Translations under genes and position numbers: made by a program
Part shown: positions 32,004 to 40,513 of the stretch, one piece after another
Layout: each line of letters begins with the position of its first letter
Numbering within the stretch: position 1 is the stretch's first letter
The notes under the pieces: model-generated
Told to the model about the DNA's origin: nothing
Database searches by the model: none
Seen by the model: only the letters and a program-made list of their open reading frames with translations
Origin: Streptomyces phaeochromogenes
GTDB taxonomy: Bacteria; Actinomycetota; Actinomycetes; Streptomycetales; Streptomycetaceae
Reading direction: 5' to 3'
DNA: 64,000 nucleotides
Assembly: GCF_001418655.1 (NCBI RefSeq)
Contig: NZ_LIQZ01000116.1
Location: 51,304-115,303, forward strand

Positions 32004-33596
32004 GTGACGGATCCGAATCTCCGCATACGCGGGCTGAGCAAGTCCTTCGGCGGCGTCAGGGCCCTGGACGGCGTGGATCTCACCGTCCCGGCCGGTCAGG
32101 TGCACGCTCTCCTCGGCCACAACGGCGCCGGAAAATCCACCTTGATCAAGTGCCTGGGCGGCGCGTTTCCGCCGGACGCGGGCACGATCGAAGTGGGCGG
32201 GATCTCCCATGCGCGGCTGAGTCCGCGCGAGTCGATCGCCGCGGGCGTGGCGATCATCTTCCAGTCACTCAGCGTCGTCGACTCCCTGACGGTGGCCGAG
32301 AACATCTTCCTCGGCCAGGAGTGGACCCGGTACGGCACCGTTCACCGCCGCGCCCAGGAGGAAGTGGCGGCCGGTCTGCTGGAGCGGGTCGCGGCGAGCT
32401 GCTCGCCACGTGACCGGGTGGGTGAACTGCCCATGGGGCAACGGCAGTTGGTCGAGATCGCCAAGGCCCTCAGCCGCAGCGCCTCGGTGCTGGTCCTGGA
32501 CGAGCCCACCGCCGCCCTGTCCGGGGCCGAGAGCGGCGCCCTGGCCGAACGGGTCGAGGACCTGCGCACCCAGGGTCTGGCCATCGTCTACGTCACCCAT
32601 CTGCTCGCCGAGGTGGAACGGTTGGCGGACGCGGTGACGGTGTTGCGGGACGGCAGGGTCGCCCATCACTCGACAGTGTCGGGGTGCACGAGGAGCGAGT
32701 TGGTCGACGTCATTGTCGGTCGACCGGAACCCGTTCCGAACGGCTCAGCAGAGGACGGGACAGCCGACAGTCTCGGGACGACCGGTGGCACCGTGGCTGG
32801 GACCGCCATCGGCGCCACCGCGGTTTCGCGAGCCCCTCGGCTCACAGCGGACGGGCTCCGTGGCCCCGGGTTCGGTCCCGTGGAGATCGGCGTCGGCGAG
32901 GGCGAGATCGTCGGACTGTACGGGCTGATCGGCTCAGGTCGTACACGCATCCTGGAGACCCTCTTCGGCGGGCGCCGGGCCTCGGGCGGAACGGTACGGG
33001 TGGGGGAGCGGGTCGTCACGCCCGCACGTCCCGCGGACGCGCTGGCCGCGGGGATCGCCCTCGTACCGGCGGACCGGCGCAGACAGGGTCTGTTCCCGGT
33101 GCTGAGCGCCCAGGACAACGCGCTCCTGCCGACGATCCGTCCGCTCGCCCGGTACGGGCTACGTGCACTGGGCGCCGAACGGCGGGTCTTCGACGCGATG
33201 TCCCAGGCGGTCGGGCTGAGCCCCGCCCGGCCGCGACTGCCGGCGGCCGCCTTCTCCGGCGGCAACCAGCAGAAGCTCGTCCTGGGCCGGTGGATCAACG
33301 AGGCTCGCAGCGTCGACGTCCTGCTGCTCGACGAGCCCACCCAGGGTGTCGACGTCGGCGCCCGGCAGGAGATCTATCAGGTCGTCTCGGCGCTCGCCGA
33401 ACAGCGGGGCACCGCCGTGCTGTTCGCCTCCAGTGACCCGGAGGAGGTCGTCGCGCTCGCACACCGATGTCTGATCGTCTCCGCAGGCCGCGTCGTGGGC
33501 GAACTGAACGGCGCCGAACTCACCGAAGCAGCCCTGCTGTCGGCCGTCCACGACGCCGACGACCCCGCCTCCACGACCTCGGAAGGAGCGGCATGA
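32004..33596 (+). CDS. CUT2 ABC importer ATPase with two ABC domains (RbsA type)
   Basis: 530 residues. Domain 1 has Walker A GHNGAGKST and Walker B VLVLDEPTAAL; domain 2 has a degenerate Walker A (GLIGSGRTRILETLFGG) but an intact signature SGGNQQKLVLGRW and Walker B LLLDEPTQGVDVGAR. The linker (about 235-290) is Thr/Gly-rich. This double layout with a weak second site is normal for RbsA-like proteins. GTG start 9 bases after the binding-protein gene; the stop overlaps the permease start by four bases. Confidence 0.92.
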   Translation: MTDPNLRIRGLSKSFGGVRALDGVDLTVPAGQVHALLGHNGAGKSTLIKCLGGAFPPDAGTIEVGGISHARLSPRESIAAGVAIIFQSLSVVDSLTVAENIFLGQEWTRYGTVHRRAQEEVAAGLLERVAASCSPRDRVGELPMGQRQLVEIAKALSRSASVLVLDEPTAALSGAESGALAERVEDLRTQGLAIVYVTHLLAEVERLADAVTVLRDGRVAHHSTVSGCTRSELVDVIVGRPEPVPNGSAEDGTADSLGTTGGTVAGTAIGATAVSRAPRLTADGLRGPGFGPVEIGVGEGEIVGLYGLIGSGRTRILETLFGGRRASGGTVRVGERVVTPARPADALAAGIALVPADRRRQGLFPVLSAQDNALLPTIRPLARYGLRALGAERRVFDAMSQAVGLSPARPRLPAAAFSGGNQQKLVLGRWINEARSVDVLLLDEPTQGVDVGARQEIYQVVSALAEQRGTAVLFASSDPEEVVALAHRCLIVSAGRVVGELNGAELTEAALLSAVHDADDPASTTSEGAA

Positions 33597-34591
33597 CCAC
33601 CGCGACCACGGCCCCGACCAACCGCCTGACACCGGGCCCGCGCGCCCTGGCCGGAGGCGGCCTGAACTCGGTGCGGCGCAATCCCCTGCTCGTCGTCCTC
33701 GCCCTCATGGTGCTGGTCTTCCAGCTGACGACCGGCAGTTTCCTCGACCCCGGCAACCTGCGAGGGATCGCCATCGACGCGGCCACCCTCGCCATCGTGG
33801 CCGTGCCACTGGCCTTGTTGGTCATCAGTGGCTACCTCGATCTCTCGGTCGGCTCCACGCTCGCCGTCGGCGGACTCGTGGCCGGCTGGTTCGCCGGACA
33901 GCAGCACCAGTCGCCCGTCGTCGCCGTGCTCGGCGCGCTGGCCGCGGGTGCGGCGGTGGGCGCTGTGAACGGCATCCTGTGCTGCTACCTGGGGCTGTCC
34001 GCCTTCATCGTGACGCTGGGCATGCTGACAGCGGTGCGCGGACTGGCACAGCAGCTTTTCCCACTGCCACTGAGCAGCTTCGGGTCCGGTTTCGCCTGGC
34101 TCGGTGGATCGCGGATCGCCGGGATCGACGCGCCGGTCGTCATCGCCGTGCTCGTCCTCGTGGCGGGCGCGCTGTTCCTGGCGCTCACCCCGGCCGGGCG
34201 GCACGTCTTCGCCATCGGCGTCAACCGGGAGGCCGCCTACCTCTCCGGCATCAACATCCGCCGGACGCCCTTCGCGCTGTTCGTCGTCACGGGCGTGGCG
34301 GCGGCCCTTGCCGGGGCGATCAAGGCGTCGGTGCTGGACAGCGTGGTCGCCGGGACCTCGGGTGCGGGCTTCGAACTGACCGTACTCACCGCCGTACTGC
34401 TGGGCGGCGTCGCGCTCACCGGTGGCTCCGGTTCCGTCTTCGGTGTCCTGCTCGGCGTGCTCTTCCTGGGTTGTCTGCAGAACGGACTGACACTGCTGAG
34501 CGTGCCGACGTTCTGGCAGCAGATGGCCCAGGGCACCGCCCTGGTGGCAGGCGCGGCACTCGCCTACTTCGGCCCGCGGCTGACGCGGTGA
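33593..34591 (+). CDS. CUT2 ABC importer permease (RbsC type)
   Basis: 332 residues, eight to ten membrane helices. LDLSVGSTLAVGGLVAGWFA and VNGILCCYLGLSAFIVTLGM are the characteristic RbsC segments, followed by TPAGRHVFAIGVNREAAYLS and TGGSGSVFGVLLGVLFLG. Pairs as a homodimer with the preceding double ATPase. The ATG overlaps the ATPase stop (ATGA) and has GGAAGGAG upstream. Confidence 0.92.
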   Translation: MTTATTAPTNRLTPGPRALAGGGLNSVRRNPLLVVLALMVLVFQLTTGSFLDPGNLRGIAIDAATLAIVAVPLALLVISGYLDLSVGSTLAVGGLVAGWFAGQQHQSPVVAVLGALAAGAAVGAVNGILCCYLGLSAFIVTLGMLTAVRGLAQQLFPLPLSSFGSGFAWLGGSRIAGIDAPVVIAVLVLVAGALFLALTPAGRHVFAIGVNREAAYLSGINIRRTPFALFVVTGVAAALAGAIKASVLDSVVAGTSGAGFELTVLTAVLLGGVALTGGSGSVFGVLLGVLFLGCLQNGLTLLSVPTFWQQMAQGTALVAGAALAYFGPRLTR

Positions 34592-34613
34592 CCCCCACTC
34601 CGAGAGGACTCAC

Positions 34614-36320
34614 GTGAACGACAACGCCCCCTCCCTCATCCTGACCGGCGGTCAGGTCCTCACCGTGGACGACGACTTCGGCGTGGCCGAGGGCGTGGCC
34701 GTACGCGGCCGGGACATTGTTGCCGTCGGCAGCGACGCCGAGATGCGCGCCATGGCAGGACCCGGCACCCGGGTCGTCGAACTCGACGGCCGGACCGTCC
34801 TGCCGGGCATCAACGACTCCCACCTGCACGGGGCCGCGTACGGCATGACGAAGCCGCCGTTCGCCCTCGACGTCGGCCACCCGTCGGTCGGGTCGATCGC
34901 CGACATCGCCGCTGCCGTGGAGCGGGCGGCCGGCGCGGCGCGGCCCGGCGAGTGGATCATCGGACTGGGCTGGGACGCCGGGTATCTGACGGAGTGCCTG
35001 GCCGACCCGGACCGCTTCCCGCACCGCCGGGACCTGGACGCGGTCGCTCCGCGGAACCCGGTCTGTCTGACCCACTTCTCCTCGCATCTCGTGTGGGTCA
35101 ACAGCGCCGCGCTGCGCCTGTGCGGCATCGACGCGGCAAGTGTGCCGCCCCCCGGCGGCGTCATCGACACCGACTCCGCGGGGGAACCCACCGGCATCCT
35201 CCGCGAAGCCGCCCAGGAGCTCGTACAGGCCGAACTGCCTTCGCCCGACGCCGGTCAACGCCGCCGCGCCATCCAGAGCGTGGTGCGTGAACTGCACTCA
35301 CGTGGCATCACCAGCTACACCGAACCGGGCCTCGGCCCGGGCGGGGCCACGTCCCTCTTCGGCGGGCTGAGCACCGACAACTGGACCGCCTACGCCGACC
35401 TCGCCGCGAGCGGCGAACTCCAGTCCCGGGTCAGCGTCCTGCTGCTGCCCGCGCCGATCGGCGGCTCGGCCGACGACGTGCGCAAGGGTCTGGCCGAGCT
35501 GCGGCGCCCCGAGTCCGCGGACCCACGCCTCCTGAACGCCATCGGCGTCAAGATCTTCGCCGACGGGGTGCCGCCCAACCGCACGGCCTTGATGAGCGAG
35601 CCGTACGCCGACGGCGGCAACGGCGCGCTGTGCGTGCACGGAGACACCCCCGGGCTCCGGAGCGACGAGTTGTCCGAGATGATCCGCGTCGCCCACGAGG
35701 CGGGCTTCCAACTCGGCGTACACGTCACCGGCGACCTGGCCATCGACACGGTGGTCGACGCCTTCCTCGCGGCGAACGCCGCTGTGCCGCGTCCGGATGC
35801 CCGGCACTACGTCATCCACGGCGACTTCGTCGGTGCGGCCAGCCTCGCAAGGCTCGCCGCGCACGGCTACGGCGTCAACATGAACCCTGCCATCAAATGG
35901 ACCATCTCCGACCTGATGGACGAGGTCGTCGGCCCCGACCGCTCCGCCTACCAGTGGCCCGTACGGTCCGCCGTCGAGGCCGGAGTCACGGTCTGCGCCA
36001 GCTCCGACGCACCGATCACCGAGCCCGACTGGCGGCAGGGAGTGGCCGCGATGATGCTGCGGGAGTCGAAGGCCAGCGGTCGGCCGAGCGGGCCCGAGCA
36101 GTGTGTGTCGTTCGCCGAGGCCGTGCGCGCCTACACGATCAACCCGGCCTGTCAGGACTTCGCCGAGGACTGGAAGGGGTCCATCGAGGTTGGCAAGGTC
36201 GCCGACCTGTGCGTACTGGACCGCCCGCTGCTGGACCTGGACCCGCACTCGATCACGGACGCAGAGGTGGACCTGACGGTGTTCGACGGGCGAGTCGTTC
36301 ACGAGCGCTGCTCTCCCTGA
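34614..36320 (+). CDS. YtcJ-like amidohydrolase (amidohydrolase family 3)
   Basis: 568 residues. The first metal site is DSHLHG in LPGINDSHLHGAAYG; other family blocks are GLGWDAGYLTECL, HVTGDLAIDTVVDAFL, YVIHGDFV, CASSDAPITEPDWRQGVAAM and the C-terminal IEVGKVADLCVLDRPLLDL. YtcJ-type enzymes are zinc hydrolases of N-acyl or carbamate bonds whose substrates are mostly unknown. The gene lies 22 bases after the importer permease, so it probably processes what the importer brings in. GTG start with AGAGGA upstream. Confidence 0.88.
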   Translation: MNDNAPSLILTGGQVLTVDDDFGVAEGVAVRGRDIVAVGSDAEMRAMAGPGTRVVELDGRTVLPGINDSHLHGAAYGMTKPPFALDVGHPSVGSIADIAAAVERAAGAARPGEWIIGLGWDAGYLTECLADPDRFPHRRDLDAVAPRNPVCLTHFSSHLVWVNSAALRLCGIDAASVPPPGGVIDTDSAGEPTGILREAAQELVQAELPSPDAGQRRRAIQSVVRELHSRGITSYTEPGLGPGGATSLFGGLSTDNWTAYADLAASGELQSRVSVLLLPAPIGGSADDVRKGLAELRRPESADPRLLNAIGVKIFADGVPPNRTALMSEPYADGGNGALCVHGDTPGLRSDELSEMIRVAHEAGFQLGVHVTGDLAIDTVVDAFLAANAAVPRPDARHYVIHGDFVGAASLARLAAHGYGVNMNPAIKWTISDLMDEVVGPDRSAYQWPVRSAVEAGVTVCASSDAPITEPDWRQGVAAMMLRESKASGRPSGPEQCVSFAEAVRAYTINPACQDFAEDWKGSIEVGKVADLCVLDRPLLDLDPHSITDAEVDLTVFDGRVVHERCSP

Positions 36321-36345
36321 CCTCGGCTGCCCACTCCTCCCCAAC

Positions 36346-36363
36346 AAGTTTGGGATCAAACGA
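36346..36363. promoter_or_regulatory. regulon operator G (AAGTTTG-GGAT-CAAACGA)
   Basis: GTTTG-N4-CAAAC is perfect; directly followed by TATGCT (36364-36369), a possible -10 box for the luciferase-like gene. It marks that gene as a separate transcription unit within the regulon. Confidence 0.68.
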
Positions 36364-36407
36364 TATGCTGGCCTTCTACCGTCAGGCGCAAGCGAAGGAT
36401 GCTCACG

Positions 36408-37349
36408 ATGATCGACACGCCACGCATGCTGCTGGTCCTGAGTGAGAACTGGACCCTGACCGGCGGCCGGGCCGACCTGCCCGCCGCCGTGCGGTGGGCC
36501 CGCGAGGCCGAAGAGGCCGGCTTCGACTCCGTCATGGTCAGCGAGCACGTCGTGCTGGGCCCGGACGCGGCCGCCGACGGCATCATGGGCAACCCCCGCG
36601 ACTACGCCCTCCCGGGGAACCAGGACCCGTACACGCCCTGGCCGAACTCACTGCTCCTGCTGTCCGCCATCGCCTCCGTCACCGAACGCCTGCGCCTGGC
36701 CGCCGCCGCGGTGCTGGCACCCCTGCGCCATCCTCTGCTGATGGCCCGGGAGCTGGGCACTCTCGATCTGATCAGTGAGGGTCGGTTGCTGGTGCAGCCG
36801 ACGGTCAGTTGGAGCAAGGACGAGTACGACGCCCTCGGTGTCCCCTTCGGCAGGCGCGGGCGGCTGCTCGACGAGCACCTCGACGTCTGGGCGAAGGCCT
36901 GGGGACCATCCCCGATTTCCCACGAGAGCGAGCACTACCCGTTCCGGGACGTCTACTTCGAGCCCAAGGCATTCCGGCCCGAGGGCCCGAGGCTGTGGTT
37001 CGGCGGTCAGCGCCTCAACGGCCCCGTCCTGCGCCGGCTCGTACAGTACGGCCACGGCTTCCATCCGCTGGGCCGACCGACGTCGCAGGACGTACAGGTG
37101 CTCAAGGACGCCATGGCCGCGGCAGGCCGGGACGTCGCCGAGATCGAGATGATCGGGGGTACCCAGGCCGTGTTTCCCGACGACGACTCCACGGCGGACC
37201 TCGGCGCGGCGCTCGCGAGCATCCCGGAACAGCTGGAACAGGGCTTCACGACGTTCTGCGTCAAGCCCAACCAGTTCATCGACGACCCGGACGCGATCGG
37301 CGCGTTCTGTCGTGACGTGATGCGCCGGGTGAACGCTCTGACTGCTTGA
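36408..37349 (+). CDS. luciferase-like (LLM) oxidoreductase, possibly F420-dependent
   Basis: 313 residues of the bacterial luciferase-like barrel family. WAREAEEAGFDSVMVSEHVV is the typical N-terminal block, LRLAAAAVLAPLRHPLLMAR and GRLLVQPTVSWSKDEYDALG the middle ones. Such enzymes use reduced FMN or F420; actinomycete members are often F420-dependent. The start at ATG 36408 is preferred to 36399 because AAGGA lies at the right distance only from the former. It is last in the palindrome-marked region. Confidence 0.85.
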   Translation: MIDTPRMLLVLSENWTLTGGRADLPAAVRWAREAEEAGFDSVMVSEHVVLGPDAAADGIMGNPRDYALPGNQDPYTPWPNSLLLLSAIASVTERLRLAAAAVLAPLRHPLLMARELGTLDLISEGRLLVQPTVSWSKDEYDALGVPFGRRGRLLDEHLDVWAKAWGPSPISHESEHYPFRDVYFEPKAFRPEGPRLWFGGQRLNGPVLRRLVQYGHGFHPLGRPTSQDVQVLKDAMAAAGRDVAEIEMIGGTQAVFPDDDSTADLGAALASIPEQLEQGFTTFCVKPNQFIDDPDAIGAFCRDVMRRVNALTA

Positions 37350-37382
37350 TGCCGGGGGTGGACCGCGTGATCATCGGGGGTT

Positions 37383-37560
37383 GTGTGGACTCCTGAAGCT
37401 CGTGCGGTGGCCGCGGGCCGGTTCGGACGGGTGGAGCCCCGGGCGACCGCCCGCGCCTACCTGCTCGCGCCGCTGTCGGGTGCCGAGTGGAAGAAACTGC
37501 TGGAGGCCGGCCGAACAGGCCGGCCCGGCCCGGGACACGCGGCTGTCTCCCCGACGGCCC
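37383..37560 (+). pseudogene. frameshifted remnant of an IS701-like transposase
   Basis: The frame from 37383 reads VWTPEARAVAAGRFGRVEPR, then ARAYLLAPLSGAEWKKLL. The RFGRVEPRxxARAYL block is the N-terminal signature of IS701-family transposases. The expected continuation KNGWQLAEQAG is not in this frame, but another frame just beyond carries NCWRPAEQAGPARD, so a frameshift broke the gene near 37490. Only the N-terminal fifth remains and no terminal repeats are visible. It marks the right border of the amine region. Confidence 0.55.
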
Positions 37561-37602
37561 GCTCGATCCGGTCCTCGGGACCTGCTCCCGCCCCAATGCT
37601 CG

Positions 37603-38586
37603 TCAGCGTCGCCCGGCCAGTGCCTGGTCGGCGTTGGCCAGTTGAGTACGCATGTCCTTCTTGACGGCGGTCAGCTCCCGTTGCTTCGCAGCTATCGCTC
37701 GCCGCTGGTACGCCGCGTCGACCGACGACCAGACGCCGATGACGTTCGTCTCCCGTTTGCAGGCCACGTCCGTGCTCGCGAGTGTGAGCTCGGCCGGGCC
37801 GGCCGTCGGACCGTTGAACTTGAGGTCCTTGCCGGGCGCTCGGGTCGGGTCGGCGTAGGTGTAGTCGTTGTTGTGCCGCTCCATGCACCGTGACCAGGCA
37901 CGGAAGACCGCCACCACACGAGGATCGCGTTGTGAGTCACGGTAACTGCCGATGTTGACCGCGCCGACGAGCTCCCGGTTTCCCAGCTTCTGTGGGTCCC
38001 CCGACAGCGCCTTTGTGGCCTCGCCCTGGCAACCGCCCGCAGGGAGCCGACGACCGCGCGAGTCAGCGCCCGCCGGTGTGCCGTCCTGATTCAACCCGCG
38101 CAGAACGAGCATTGCCTCCCGCCCCGGCTGCGGCCCCGTGGGCTTGTCCTTGACCTGCGGCGGCACCGAGCCGGGAACCGGGTGGTAGCCGTAGCGTGCT
38201 GCCTTGGCCGCGTCCGTGATGCCGTACCGGTGTGCCGTGTTGGCCGGGTTCAGCGTGCCCGTCTCCGGGATGGGACCGGTGGGGGCGGGCCAGGAATGGC
38301 CGAAGCGCCGCATGCACGACTCGGTCAGCACCGCCTTGGCCCGGAACAGGCGCCCGACCTGGCGATCGGTGAACAAGTAGGGCTCGACGGGCAGTACCAG
38401 GGAACTGACGTCGAGCATTTTCGGCACTGCGACGACGGGAAGCGGCCCGGAAGCCGTCGGTGTTCCGGACGGAGCGGGCGTCGGCGTCGACTCCGCCGCC
38501 TGCCCCTGCGCGCACCCCGCCGTGACGGCGAGCAGGATGATGGCTGCCCCGAGACGCCTGGTCCTGTGAGTTCGTCGCGCCGGCAT
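37603..38586 (-). CDS. putative lipoprotein, function unknown
   Basis: 327 residues. A lipobox (AVTAGC, Cys25) predicts a lipid-anchored extracytoplasmic protein. After a Pro/Thr/Ser linker the chain contains CMRRFGHSWPAP and, later, FRAWSRCMERHNNDYTYADP with WSRCM-type spacing and DVACKRETN; these recurring C-M-x-R and V-x-C-K patterns occur in streptomycete lipoproteins of unknown role. The C-terminal part is helical and charged. The ATG at 38586 is preceded by GGAAGGGA. It lies downstream of the small secreted protein on the same strand. Confidence 0.75.
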   Translation of the reverse strand: MPARRTHRTRRLGAAIILLAVTAGCAQGQAAESTPTPAPSGTPTASGPLPVVAVPKMLDVSSLVLPVEPYLFTDRQVGRLFRAKAVLTESCMRRFGHSWPAPTGPIPETGTLNPANTAHRYGITDAAKAARYGYHPVPGSVPPQVKDKPTGPQPGREAMLVLRGLNQDGTPAGADSRGRRLPAGGCQGEATKALSGDPQKLGNRELVGAVNIGSYRDSQRDPRVVAVFRAWSRCMERHNNDYTYADPTRAPGKDLKFNGPTAGPAELTLASTDVACKRETNVIGVWSSVDAAYQRRAIAAKQRELTAVKKDMRTQLANADQALAGRR

Positions 38587-38657
38587 GTTGTCGTATCCCT
38601 TCCGGGGGGACAGGTGCGGGGGCCCGCTCGCCAGTGCGCGGGCGGGCCGGACACGCA

Positions 38658-39104
38658 TCAGGCGCGGTACCAGGCGAGCGAGGCGTTGTTGTTCTGTACT
38701 CCGGAGTTCAGCGCGCGGGCCTCTCCGGGCCAGAAGTCGTCGTAGGGAGCGTTGCTGCCGGAGTTCTGCCACTCGTTGTAGAAGATGCGGGCCCTGTAGA
38801 TCTCATTGTTGTTCCAGGCGCGGTACACGTTGTTCTTCACCCTCTGGCCCTGGCCCTCACCAGCGGCTGTGAAAGTGTCCGTCCCGAAGTTATTGACCCA
38901 GTTCCAGTACGTGCTGTAGGAGCTGTTGCTGGAGGCGCTGTAGTAGAGGTAGAGCTGGCCGTCCCAGTCGGCAGTCCCGACCGGGGCGGGCGCGGCTGCG
39001 GGTTCCCCCTTTGCGGCAGCCGGCGCGGTGGCCAGGACGGTGCTACCGGCGATCAGTGCTGCGGCGACCGCGATGGATCCCACCACACGACGTGCAGTTG
39101 TCAC
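38658..39104 (-). CDS. small secreted protein, possibly I36/crystallin-like
   Basis: 148 residues. A Sec signal peptide (VTTARRVVGSIAVAAALIAG, cleaved near APAAAKG) leads to a mature domain of about 110 residues rich in aromatic and Asn/Ser residues (LYLYYSASSNSSYSTYWNWV, KNNVYRAWNNNEIYRARIFY). The pattern of tyrosine-rich strands and N-x-x-S turns faintly recalls the peptidase-inhibitor I36/beta-gamma-crystallin group, but there are no cysteines and I would not insist. GTG start at 39104 with GGAGGAG upstream. The lipoprotein gene follows 71 bases later on the same strand. Confidence 0.65.
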   Translation of the reverse strand: MTTARRVVGSIAVAAALIAGSTVLATAPAAAKGEPAAAPAPVGTADWDGQLYLYYSASSNSSYSTYWNWVNNFGTDTFTAAGEGQGQRVKNNVYRAWNNNEIYRARIFYNEWQNSGSNAPYDDFWPGEARALNSGVQNNNASLAWYRA

Positions 39105-39116
39105 GATGCTCCTCCG

Positions 39117-39140
39117 TTGGCGTACGGATTGGCGTACGGA
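39117..39140. repeat. tandem 12-bp repeat TTGGCGTACGGA x2
   Basis: Two exact, adjacent copies lie 12 bases upstream of the GTG start of the secreted-protein gene, right beside its ribosome binding site. A regulatory site or a replication-slippage product are both possible. Confidence 0.55.
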
Positions 39141-39721
39141 ACGGGGTGGCGCTCCGGCAGCAGTCAGCCGCCTGCGCGAGCCTCCCCCGTGTTGATCGGC
39201 CCTGAGACTAGGCCGGGCGCGGCACCGCACGGTCCTGACAGGTGTCAGGGCCGTGCTGCTGTCGGGACCGTCCGGTCCTCCACCACAGCGAGGGGTGGGT
39301 GGGCCTACGCCCGCGGCTCGAGCCGCAGCACGACCGCCGGTCGCCGACCGCCGACCGCCTGGACAGAGGCGGACGTGGCCCGCGAGGCTGTCAACGCCCA
39401 CGGCTTTCGGGGGTGTGGACATGATGGAGTCGAGCGAGCCGACCGCTATGACGTCCACTGCCGCCCGGTGGCGGCGGCGTTGCCTCGTGGCGATCATGCC
39501 CCAGGGCAGCCGTGTGCACTGTGATGTCGAAGCGGACCTGACTCGCACCGCCGCCGGTAACGGCTGCGCGGTGGACGGGCTCTCCAACGCGGGTGCGACG
39601 CTGGGGGAGGGGGCTTCACCACCTTGGCGTACGCACGGTCGCCCTGCTTTCCGCCTGCGTGCAATGCCGTCACTGCCCGCCATCGTGACCGCTCCACAAC
39701 TGCTCTATCTGTTGCGCAGCT
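39141..39721. other. 581-base stretch without a supportable gene
   Basis: Open frames exist on both strands, but none has a recognisable domain, a good ribosome binding site or a natural boundary. It is probably upstream sequence of the secreted-protein gene plus decayed DNA. Confidence 0.4.
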
Positions 39722-40513
39722 TCAGCTGTGGATCATCGACATCAGCAGCTGGTGGGTTTCGCCGTCGGCGGCCACAACAAGTCCGCGGCCTGCCTGTCCG
39801 ATCGGGGCGCCGTCGATACCCGTGACCAGGCAGCCGGCTGCCTGGCACAGAGCGATGCCGGCAGCGAAATGCACACTCCCAGACAGGTCGCCGCCATCCG
39901 TGACGTATGCGGCGCGCTTGCCGGCGGCGACCCAGGCCAATGCCAGAGTCGTGGACACAACCCGGGGCCGGAACCGTTCCACGAATCGGTGCTGGGCCAG
40001 CAAGTTCACGGCCCGGAAGCCGGGCGCGCTGGGGAACGGCGGATCCAGATTGACATCCACGAGTTGGGTGGCGGACGTGGGCGCCAGCTGGGCATCGCCA
40101 CCCTTGTGTCGTACCCAGGCGGTCTCACCATCGGTGAAGAAGACCTCGCCGCTGAACGGGTCGGCCACTGCGGCCGCACCGCTGCGCAGCGCCACGTTGA
40201 CGGCCACGAGCATGTTGCCGACGGCGTAGTTCAGCGTGCCGCACAGGGGATCCACCAGCCACTGGCGCGCGGCCCCTGCGGCACCCTGCTGTCCGCTTTC
40301 TTCGCCAAGCACACCGTCATCGGGCCGAGCAGCGTGGATGACGCTGAGGATCATCTTCTCGGCATCAACATCGGCGGCGGTGGCGAAGTCCCCGGCACCC
40401 TTGTCGGTGCGGGCGAGCCGCTGGCCGTAAAGGTTGCGTACTACGTCCGCGCCGGCACGTGCCGCAGCTATCGCGACCTCAGCATCGCCAAGGCCCGCAT
40501 ACGAGTTGATCAT
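39722..40513 (-). CDS. inositol-monophosphatase-family protein with altered metal motif
   Basis: 263 residues. The fold is recognisable from GEESG (about 70-74) and WLVDPLCGTLNYAVGN (85-100). In active family members the second motif is D-P-hydrophobic-D-G-T, whose second aspartate binds the catalytic metals; here position 91 is cysteine. The usual C-terminal W-D-x-A-A-G element is also changed, to VHFAAG. Either the enzyme works differently, has another substrate, or is inactive. The ATG at 40513 lacks a strong ribosome binding site. Confidence 0.82.
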   Translation of the reverse strand: MINSYAGLGDAEVAIAAARAGADVVRNLYGQRLARTDKGAGDFATAADVDAEKMILSVIHAARPDDGVLGEESGQQGAAGAARQWLVDPLCGTLNYAVGNMLVAVNVALRSGAAAVADPFSGEVFFTDGETAWVRHKGGDAQLAPTSATQLVDVNLDPPFPSAPGFRAVNLLAQHRFVERFRPRVVSTTLALAWVAAGKRAAYVTDGGDLSGSVHFAAGIALCQAAGCLVTGIDGAPIGQAGRGLVVAADGETHQLLMSMIHS

